64,000 nt of DNA from Linyphia triangularis (lineage: Eukaryota; Arthropoda; Arachnida; Araneae; Linyphiidae): NCBI GenBank assembly GCA_963978545.1, contig OZ021722.1, positions 6,963,201 through 7,027,200 on the forward strand, written 5' to 3'. Position numbers and translations under genes: made by a program. Position 1 is the stretch's first letter. Each line of letters opens with the position of its first letter. Below the pieces are notes generated by a model. The model searched no databases. It saw only the letters and a list, made by a program, of their open reading frames with translations, and was not told where the DNA came from. Positions 46,401-58,400 of this stretch are shown here, piece by piece.

Positions 46401-49400
46401 AGGCTTAGAATTTGTCACTGAAAATAGGACATGAGGAAATGGGTACAAGTTGTTCAAATCTCAATTTAATAAGGAAGGGTGAAAGCACTATTTTTACAAT
46501 AGGATAGTCAATGATTGGAATGATTTGGCAGCAAATGTTGTAAATTCCGTGAGCGTCAAGAGTTTTAAGAAACAGTTAGATATGCACTGGGGAATCGTCA
46601 ATGGGCAATATCTGGATTACACTGGTTAGGTAAGTAACTTATATTTTGTGCTTTGTATATATTTAATTTAGATTATTTAGTTATTATATTTGGGTACTGT
46701 TGGATTTTATAAAATTTGTCAGCTTGCATTATGTATTGCATTTTTTCAGTATGATTGTCAAACGCTGTGCCAACTTTGTATATTGTATTGTATTATCTAT
46801 ACATATATAAAACTGAGTTGTCTGCACATCTGAACCTCATACAAATCCACAGTTTTGCACTTAGAGGTACGAAATTTGGTACATAGAAGCTTTAGTACAT
46901 GGAGATTGTAGGGAACAACTTTTAAATTCGATTAAAAGTTGCTTTCATTAAAATTTAAAGACATTAAAAAAATCTTGGAATGGCAACAATGTTTTTTTTT
47001 ATTACATCATAATAAAACCAAAAATTATTTTAATGTGTCCCCTTATTCTTCTGATTATTTTAATGTATTACAATTGTCTGTCTGATAAGAATTTCGTATT
47101 TTATTGTAATATTTCAATATATTTACTGTCAGTCAATAACGTAAACATCTTCTACACATGTGCAGTTTTAAAGTATTATCTTTTACGCATCAATTTGTTT
47201 TTCTACGTTTTATATTCATCCTGTTTTTGTTTACATTCTGTGTTGTCATCAAAGAGTGCTCAGAGGGGAATTGACATTTTGATTTTATTTAATGAGTATT
47301 AATAACATTTAAACAGAATAAATTTTTTAAATTCCTTTGTATTTTATTAGCGAATATCTTCTGCATTACAGTTATATTTTGTTACAGTTATATATATCAC
47401 ACATCTAAAAGTATGTTTACCAACTTTACCACTATATGTTCGTGCCGCTATGGCATGTTTTCATTCAGATTTTAGTCAACTTTATAAATCTATTATATAA
47501 CTATTTTCCAGGATGTGTCCATTACAAGATCAAATGTAAGAAGGCCGTCTAATGTGAAACACCTACGTATATCATTAGGTGTGTTGTGTGGCACCGCGTT
47601 GACCAATATTGGTAATATATCCATGTCACTTGGCGATATTTCAGTTGACAAACAATTTGGTAGATAACACTATCGTTTCAATGCCTGCTAATTTTTCTCT
47701 CAGTACAGATTTTATTTCATTTTAAAACAAAAATTAAGAACTTGGTACAGTATATTTACTTGATTATTTTTAAAACAGAGGCTAGAGTTGCACTTACAGA
47801 CACCTAGTATATTTCGTTGAGTATGTTTACCTGTGTTTTGTACATATTAAAAAAAATATACAAAAATTCTAATGGTCAAATTTTTCTGGCTGGATAAATT
47901 AAAATTATGAATTCAACTTCATTTAATGAGAGTGAGTCAAAATATACATAGAATCTAGCATAGCAATGGATTATTTATACTCAATTTGACTTCATTACTT
48001 GCAGTCTCAATTGAAGATTCACCGAAGATTATTGAAATTTACTGAAAACTTTCAAATCTTTTCAACATTTGCTAATATGCTGACAAAGAGAAGAACGAAT
48101 ACAAATGTTAAATATAGAGCATCTGCTGCTAATAGAGCTAGGACATCACCTCTGTAAAAACAAGAGATGTCTGTAATAGTACATTGGAAGTTGATCACCA
48201 ACAACAACTAGTCCGTAGAAATTCCGAGTCTAAGTAACACACAACTGATAGATGTCAATCAATGGGTCCCTAGCAGTGCGGGGCCACACAGCTAGTTATT
48301 TATAATCCTGTAACTATTGTATATTGTATGCATGATCCTGTAACTATTGTATGCAGATTCTATTTCTTTATACGTGTATATATATATTTACTCGACTAAC
48401 CCTGTTGGGCCTTGAGCCTGTTGTTGGTCTTAAAATTTGTATTTGTATAAAAAAGGTTTTTGGAAATTTCAATAATCAAAAATGCACGTGACAAACAAAA
48501 ATTCTGATTTACATAACTTGAACAAAAAGGGACTCGTTCTTTAACAACAAGAGTTTTGAAACAAATACAAACCCGAACAAGGGGCAGGTCTAGACTGAAA
48601 TGGGTTGCCTACATCGACATGGGCTTAAAAACACTAGGAGTCAAATATTGAAAGACCTTTGCAAGGAGACATTAGAATGGAAGAAGATTCTGAAGATTCT
48701 AGGCCTACAAATGACTGTCAAGCCAATAAAAGAAAGGGGAAAAAAAATATATGGATTTTTAAATTTTTCAAAATGTTGTCTCCAAATGCTTATTGTATGT
48801 GGTGATAAACTTTAAATGTCGTGAATTTTTTGTATTGTATTGCGACTATAAGATCCACAGATCTAGAACAGTAATATAGCAGTAGATATTTATATTAAAA
48901 TCAATTAGAAATAAGTCATACCATAATCTGCAGATTCTTCAAGTCCTTTTGGCAAAGTGTTAAGGTTATACTTGTCCTGCATTCTATCTCCTGGACGATT
49001 CCTGGTCCAAAATTTACTGTAAAAGAAAAATTAACTTAATAATTATTCACATCTCTGACATGCTGTCATTAACTGTATCTGCAACTGAGCTTGAAATGAG
49101 AAATGGTAGCTTACAGTTAAACAACATCACGAAGTTAATATGCTAATTAACTAACTTATTAACTTTTTTTAATATTTCCCATGTAGATACAATGATTAAA
49201 ATTCATCATTATATAGAATAAATTACAGAAAACCCCTTGATAATAATTTGGCCAAAAAATGCTGCTACCCCTTCTGTGTTTAATATGGCAGAACACCACC
49301 ACAGTTGGAAAATAACAAACAAGAACTTAATGGAAATAATAACAACATATAAAAGCATATTAAATGGATTGAAGTGAGTATTCTAAAACATTTAGGGATA

Positions 49401-50754
49401 TTTCTGTAATAGCTGATAGAAACTCCTAACAGAAACATATACTTCCAAAGTTTGTTTCAATGCCAACAAAAAAAAAATGTCAATATTTTTTAAAAATATA
49501 AAGTCAAACAACTTTTAAGCAAAACAACAGCTACGCAATCAAACAATTATACTATTTCAACAAACATGCAAATTTAATTGAATCCACTTATTTTTTTAAG
49601 CAACATTTAAAAAAGTACTTCAAAAAGAATATTTCCTTCAACTTTAAAACCTCAACTAACATGTTAACCTAAACAACAAGTTATAATTTAACAAAGTTTG
49701 TCAATAGTTAAAATTTTAATAATTAAAATCTCAGAAAATATCTTTTCCTCAGGAGAAATATTGGGATGTTTTCGGGGGTTTCGGAGAAAAATCAAGGAAT
49801 TTTCAGTGTTTTTAATTCTTTTTAGGAATTTTCAGTGTTTTTAATTCTTTTTAGGAATTAGCATACATTTTAAGTACAAATATAGGAAATTTAGGCAAAA
49901 ACAAAAATTAAAGGAACATTAGGAATTTACCCCTGATATTAGGAATATTAGGAATATACCCCAACATTAAGAAATCTTAAATAAATTTTGCTAAATTTGC
50001 AAATTATGACAATTGCAATATTTAAATACTTTTGGAGAAAAAAAAATGTACGGCAAATACTAATTATTTGTCACTATTATGTGAGAGAATGGAGATAGAA
50101 TACCTGGAGTGGTCATTGGAACCAGAGCATAATATATGCCCTAATGGGTGCCATGCTAAAGACCACACACAAGAATCATGAGCTTGCTCCATGCAGCCAA
50201 CCTCTTTATCAGCACTGGAAAGAAAAGTTCACATTATGCAGATGTCATGAATTACTGGGATCAATGTTTAACTATTTAAGACTTTTACCTTTAACTTTGA
50301 TTTTCTCTAAATGTGATATTTTAAACTTTAATATACTTTTTCTAACTAACTAGAAGAGATATAAAAGTATTTTTTTTTATGAAATTATAACACATAATCT
50401 ATAGATTAAACTGAGATTAAAGTTTGGTAAAAAGAATATCTTCAGAATTTTTCTTGATAGATTTTAATCAACTTTCTAATTGTTATTATTATTATTATTT
50501 TTATATATAAATTTCCTTTTATTTTTTTTAAAAATATTTGGCAATTTAAAAAATAAAAGGGCATTTTTTTTTTCCAGCTAAGTGTAATCTGTGGGTTATG
50601 TACTACAATTTCATAAAAATTAATGGTCTATCTCTAATTATATCTATAAGTAAGAAAAGGTACACTGTTCAGAGAAAATCAAAGTTAAAGGTCTTATAGT
50701 TAATATTAAAATTTGCATTTTAAAAACAAACAAAAGCAATACATCAATGGAAAG

Positions 50755-50795
<41 letters not shown>

Positions 50796-53700
50796 CTAAA
50801 ATCGATTTTTTTTTTATTATTTTAAACTTACTGAGTCCCCGACTTGAATAACCAAATCACTAGTATAAAAAGGACTTCAAAGTAACATTCTTCAAAAACT
50901 TCAATTTAGTGTGTCATGCATTTATGAATGTTTAAATGAGGGACGAAAAGTGTCACACTTAAAAAAAAAAGAGAAAAATGTCTCATATGACAGCAATTAA
51001 TTTTTAATTATGAATATAAAGATTGGTTTTTGGTAGATATAAATAACCTGCATCAACAGTCTAAAATATTTGTTTTTATTTTTATATTATTCCCTCAATT
51101 TTAAATTTGAAAATTGTTATGTAGATTGAGGACTAAATTTATGCCAAGTCAACCTTTGGCTTAGCAATGGAAATAAATATAGATGAATTGCTTATAACTG
51201 AATTAACAAAACAAGTGCATTATGCAAAAAAAAAATTCCATTTCATGACTAAGATACATAGGGAAATAAATGCACCACAATTTGCAGGAGAAATTATCAT
51301 ACCAAACACAAGTTTATTCAAACTTAAGTGAATAAGCATTTTTTATCTTTACTATTTTTAATTTAATCAGTCTAATTTAATTGGCAAAATGACAACTGCA
51401 TTTTAGAAACATAAGAAGAAAGAAAAATTCTAGAAACTAGTAAGAAAAAAATTATGAAAAAAACAAAAGACAAAAATTACAATATAAAAAGAGCTGATCA
51501 CATTTTACTTAATCACTAATTTGTGAAATTGAAAGAAAATGTCGCTAAACGCAACAAAATTTAAGGTGGAAAAAGCAAGCTAAAAGTAATTTCTTGAAGA
51601 CGAAAGAAAAATACCAATTAAATAGAATCTGTTTAAAAAAAAAAAGAGGAAACACAAATTTTGGTCCAGAACACAATGTAACTAGAAAAGAGCTCAACTA
51701 TCTTAAAATAAGTTTTTCTAGAAAACGGTGGTAAAACCAGATAATTCTAGAAAAACAGAAAAAAGCTTTTTCCAATAAAAGTGGAAAACCACATATCAGC
51801 TGAAAACTTTTCCTCACCGTTAAACTATACAATTAATACTTCTCTGCAAACTTCATCTGATCATCACAAATAAAAAAGCTTGTTACTTAAAAAGAAATTA
51901 AAGTTATGAGCTATTTGAGATGACATAGAAAATGGCAACTTACCCCACAACCCAGAACATGACGCATCCATCTGATCCACCGCTGGAAAATAAACCTTCG
52001 TGGACAGGATGCCAAGCCAAGGCTAAGAGAAAATACAATTACTTAAAATAGTACTAATCATTGACTTGAATAATCTATTTATACAAATTTAAAACATATT
52101 TTTAATATAAGAGAAATAAACAAGTTTTTAGCAGTATTTAAGACGGAGAACAAAATGACTTTAGCAAAAAAGCTAAAATCACAATTCTCTTTCAAGCAAA
52201 ATGCTAAAATGATTATGAGTTCCATCACTCTTGATGTTTAATTTTAAAATAATATATATTTTTTTTTAATTATGATATTATTATGAACTTTTAATATAAA
52301 GCTGTTTTATACCAAATATCAACTGCAAATATACTTTTTGACGTCCAACTTATTCATTCTTTTAGGTCAATGACAAATCTATGGAGAACAAAATGTTCCT
52401 TTTGAAAATTTTGTGGCTAAATGTCTTAGCAAAAGAGCTAAATCACATTTTCAAATTTTAGCATTTAGGAAAGTTTAGAATTTTGCTAGAGACACAAAGA
52501 GCAATTTTTCTTTAATAACAAATTTGGACACTGAAATTTCTTTTAATCTAAATCTAATAATTCTTTTAATCTAATTGTTTTCTTTTAATTTAATTAATTG
52601 AATTTTATCCATACACTACAGTTAAATGAAAATACAAAACAAAATAATTATAAATTATACTAATAATTATACAACACTGTTAATTCAATCCTTCACTTAG
52701 GTTCATAAGGAACATACAAACACAATAACAACCTCCCAAACACAGTGAAAATGTGTCCCAACAAAATTAATTCCTTTACAGAAAATACTTTAGTAATTAT
52801 AACTAGGAATGTGGAACATCACATAACTTTCAATTACACTATTATATTGGTCATTAAATTAAAATTTATGGTCTTATTTATCGTTTCATATTTTCATTCA
52901 TTTAAATAAAATGGCCAGTTTGGTGCAAATGGTCAGCAATGGCAATATTTTTGGCAACAATTTTTTTATGGGCAAAGAAAAAACATGCCAAGATGGAGCA
53001 ATTGGCAACATTATTTGAAAGACATTCCATTGTCCTTCCTTGTGGGTGAAACAGAAAAAAATCAATCATTGATGGGCAATACTCAAGGGCTGATTAAAAG
53101 CACTCGTTTATCAACTTTTTACGCTATATCGCATTTCAACAGGAACTTTGAAGGTGGGGTGATTAGAACACCTTAAGAGGCATTAGCACAGAGATTTTAA
53201 TCAAAATTGTTAGAGCAGTTTTTTAGTAATTGCTCAAAAACATTATTTTTTTTAATGATTTTTCATTATTTCAACCTTATGTGCATGCTTGTTTTTGGCA
53301 AAAACCTTTATGGTCGGTCCCATGGCCAACCCCTACCCCGCACACAAAATTTTAACATTGTAGGTCAGTTTTTCACGACTTATGCCGACAACGTAAGCAC
53401 AGACACATATTTTTCCTAGATCACTTTTTTGATATCAGGGTGTTCCAAAACATTAAAAAATTCCACAAAAAAAAAATCTGATTTTTTTTTTACTAAATGG
53501 GTTTATAAATGGGTCGGTTCTTTTTAGATTATTTGGCGCCGTCAGCAACACGAGGGCTATAATGCGCCGAAACATTCGTCATTTGACAAGCCAACATACA
53601 TTTACAAACACCCATGCCTTACACGGGACTTGAACCTCCAACCTTGTAAACAAATGGGTAATTGTAAAAAAGAAATCCACACTTTAATTTTGCATCGTGT

Positions 53701-55433
53701 CAAAAGGCATTTGAAAGTTAAACATCAATGTTTATATAGAAGAATAGATGTGTACTTGTGGCTTCTTTTTTATGCCCTCGGAATGTCTGCATTTCTTGGC
53801 TCATGTTCCTGATGTCAAACAACTTGATGAGATGATCGCGGGAGGCAGTTAGGAGCCAATTCCCATTCTTATTCCATTTGGTGTCCATTACAGTATTCTT
53901 GTGAGCATGTCTAATCGGATAGAAAAAGTCTGCGTTAACACTTTCAGAGTAGAGTCGGGGAAAATGAGTTTCCCTTCAATGAATACTAGAATTTTTAATT
54001 TATACTGTACATTTCTAAGGATCTTAGCCTTAAAATAAATCATTTTATGTATTAACTAGTTGAAAAATAATATTCATTAAGTAACATGATTATGCATCAC
54101 AATGTATATTTAAGTTGTTTTGACAAAAAAAAATATAAATATACAGTAATTTTATTAAGGTCAAAAAAGGGTTAAAAATTATTTCATGAACCTTACTAGA
54201 ACCCGTTTAGAACAAGTGGGAAACAATTAGACTTATTTATTAGCGAAATGTAATTTTGTTTGGAATGAAATTTTACAATTATAAAATTTTTAGTTATAAA
54301 TGGATGTACTTTTTATGACAGATGAATTAGTTTCAGTTGAATAAATTATATTTCCAGTACTAACTAATGCTATCCTTAAATTTTTATTAAAAGTTTCAAC
54401 TGGGACTACAATTTAATCAGGTTAAAAAAAAATTAACATTATTTCATGCATTATTAACCCAATTAATTTTTAAGCACACAGAAATTATCTTTTTTTTTTA
54501 TAAAATTTTTACTTGTTTCGACAATATAATTTAATTGAGTTCAAAAAATGGTTACAAACTATTTTATGCCCAAAGGCAAAAACTAGAATTTTAAAGAAAG
54601 AAAAAGTGCAACTACATACACTGTAGCCAATGACTCCCCCCACTTTGGATTAAGAACAATTTATTCAAGTTTAAAGTATTACCAACCTGATTCATTTTTA
54701 AGAACATAAGAAATTACACTATTTTTATAAAATTTTTACTTGATTCAACAATACAATTTATTTGAGGTTAAAAAAGGGTTACAAAATATTTTATGCCCAA
54801 AGGCAAAAAATGGAATTTTAAAGAAAAACAAGTGCAACTACATACACTGTAGAAAATTACTGCCCACTCTTAGGACTAAGAAAAATTTAATCAAGTTTAA
54901 AAGAGTTGAAAATTATTTCAAGTGTTATCATTTTTAAGCACATCAAAAATTACACTATTTTTATAAAATTTTTACTTGTTTTGACAATATAGTTTAATTG
55001 ACGTTAAAAAAGAGTTACAAACAATTTTACGTCTAAAAAAGAGAAATAGTTAAAAGAAGAGAAAAAAAAAGAGAATAAAAATAAAGAAGAAAGAACAAGT
55101 GCAATTACATACACTGTAGCCAATGACTGTCCACTCTTTGGATCCCACAGTTTGATTGGCTGTTGACTGTCTTTGCTGCCAGATACAATGAGGGACTTCT
55201 GCGGATGCCAATCCACACATTTTACATCAGCACCATGACCTACAAGACACAAAATATAACTGTATTAAATTCAGTCTCATAAAACAGCAATCTTGCAAAA
55301 GATACTTTTTTTGCTTTACATAAACAAACAACTATTAAAAACCCACTCATTAAACAACATTAAAAAGCAGAGAATTTTGAAAGAATAAAATTTAAATATA
55401 GTCACAAGTTAATAAAAAAAATAAAAAAAAATA

Positions 55434-55466
<33 letters not shown>

Positions 55467-58400
55467 ATAATAATACCAAAAAAAAAAAAAAATAATAATA
55501 ATAATAATAATAATACCAAAAAAAAAATAATAATAATAATAATAATAATAAAATTTAAAAAAAAAATACAAACTATTTAAAAAATATTGTAATAGATTGT
55601 TGTCTAATATATATTTAACCACACTGTCAAAATAAAAATTATGGTTGTGAAAATGTGATAGATAGTATATTGTTCCTTTATCCATAAGTAGGAAAGAATT
55701 GTAATCTAAATGCATTCATTTATACAAAATTGAATGTTTTAATATGTTTCTTTTATCAGGCTTACTTTTTAACAGTACAATAGAAAGACTGAATCATAAA
55801 GTTTGTAAAATGTATTTATAGCCCCACTTTCTATTTTAAGAGCAATTAAAAAGTGAAATAAAAAAAGTTAGCAGATAGAGAACTCTCACTCAAACAATTA
55901 ACACAAATTGGGGGTTAGGCTGTGAATGCTTTTTTTTAACAAAATGCTAAAAAAAAAAATTTAATGCTAAAATTACAAATTGTAACTGAGCTCTTTTGTT
56001 AAAACATTAAGCTACAAAGTTTTCAAAATCATCATTTTTGTTACCGGAAGATCAGTTATTAACCAAAAAGAACAAAAAAGCAGAAGGTCAAAAATTATTT
56101 TTCCAGTTGATATTTGGTGTAAAATAGTATTAAATAAAAAGTTCACAATGAGTCTAAAATAAAAAGTTCTTTAGAAATTTTAGATTAAACATTGAGTGAC
56201 TCATAACCAATTTAGCATTTTGCTAGAAAAAGAATTGTGACTTTAGCTTTTTTGTTAAAAGAATTTTGTACACCAGCTAAAACACTGACATAAATCGTAT
56301 AACATTATTAAAAATACAAAAGAAAAAGTTTGATCGTAAGAGTGTTAATTTTAAGTTTCATTCCAGTTTTAGTCACACAAATAATAAAGTAACACACATT
56401 TTTAAAAAAATAAAAAATGACACACAAAAGACATTCACTAACCTCTTAAGATTTTTTCTTCAAAACATCGAAGAAAGTCCCAGATACGAACTGTGCCGTC
56501 ATCTGAACATGTTACAAATTTTGTATCAACTGGACAGAAACTGAAAAGACAAAAGACATTTTATTTTTATTTTTTAAAAAAAAGGTTAGATAAATTAGTG
56601 TAAACAATTTGAAAAAGGACTTAGAAAAAAATTTCCTTGATAGGCCTATCAGGGTTCATACCCATTTTCAGTAAAAATAATTCCTTGAGATTTCTCTGAG
56701 TTTTTCAGAGACGTGCTTTCCATGGTGGACTTAGTTATTTTTATCCACATAAATATAGTCTAGCCTTAATCGCAAAAATTCTTTCAATTACTAAAAAAAA
56801 GTATTTTTTCTATAAGAATAACTTTCTGCAAGTCAATATTATCAAATATTCTATAACTTCAACTCCTCGAGTTAAGGTTAAACAAATAGCACCGAAGAGT
56901 AGGATTTTTTTCAGTGATAACGACTTTTTTCAGGGGTTTTTTTTTTGGGGGGGGGGGGTTCTCTTTTCCCTGAGATTTTAAGGCTGATTTATTTTCCCTG
57001 AGTTTTCCAGGTATTCCCTGTTTTTCCAGGTATTCCCTGTTCTTCCACATATGAACCCTGCCTATCAAGGTGAGTGACATTTCTATCAAGACATTTTTGG
57101 CAAAATAATGGCACAAAATAAATTTGAGGAAATAGTATTTTTTGGTTTCTCTGTAATCTAATAGACACAGCTTCATTGGATGTAGAATTCAAAAATTTAT
57201 AAAGATTAAGGTAATAACTGATTTCAATTTAAAAATGGAAACAAAAAGCATCCACTCAAAATACAGGTTGTCCAGGCAAAAAGTATCTAAAAGTTATGGT
57301 TTATTATTACGGAACTACCCATTAGAATACAGTCATTAGAATGCATTAGAATACAGTCAAACCCCGTTAACGTGAAACTGCTTAAGACAAAATTCTGTTT
57401 AACGCGAAGTAAAAGCAGTTCTCCGTACAATGAAGCTAAAAATCAACGCTCATTTATACGTTTAAAACGAAATCTCACATAGTGAAATCCCACATAAGAT
57501 GAAATAAAATTTGCTCTTTAAATCATTTTTTCAGATAACACCTTTCCTAATGCAGCAGGACAATGCCTCGTGTGCTTTAAATAATTTTAAAGGGACATTT
57601 TGTTAAAAAAAAAATTATTAAAAACTCAAAGCAAAAATTAATAACAGATTTCTTATCAAGCAGGGGTCAAAGTGACAAAATAAGAATATATAGGATTTTT
57701 AAAAAATATATATAGGACAATTTAAAACATCAAATAACTGCACACAGTTGCTACGGAACTTAAAAATTAATTCGTTATACATTTATATACGTAACTGAGT
57801 TGTTAGGTATACTCGTAAATGGTATCAATGGCCCATTTTCTTTTGTAAAGCGCACAGTAATTGGGATTCGTTAAATCCGTTGTGAATAAACAAACTAGGG
57901 ACGTGGAACATCACACAACTTTCAATTATACTATAATATTGGTCATTGCATTAAAATTTACGGTGCTGTATATCATTTTCATATTTTCACTCAATCAAAT
58001 AAAAATGGTCAATTTGGTGATAGTTTTGGCAATAACTTTTACAGGGGGGGAGGGGATGGAAATGGGACCAGATGGCAAAATTGGCAATATTATTTGAGAG
58101 ACATAACATTATCCTTTCTTGTGCGTGAAACAGAAAAAAATCAATAGTTGATGGGTGATGCTCAAGGGCAAAGAGTTCTGTATTAAAGGCACTCATTTTT
58201 CAACCTTTTATGCTTTATTGCATTTCTACTGGAATTTCCAAGATGGGAATGATTAAAACACTTAAAGAGGCATTAGCACAGAGTTTTTAATCAAAATTGT
58301 TGTGCTGACCAAGTACACAGACAGACTTTTTTTTTAATCCTCTTTTTGAAATCAGGGCATTTCAAAACAAGGAGAAATGCAAAAAAAAAAAATCAACAAC

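Noticed and set aside
55392..55715. 107-codon reverse frame of F, Y and I
   Set aside because: Artefact of an A-rich and (TAA)n tract.
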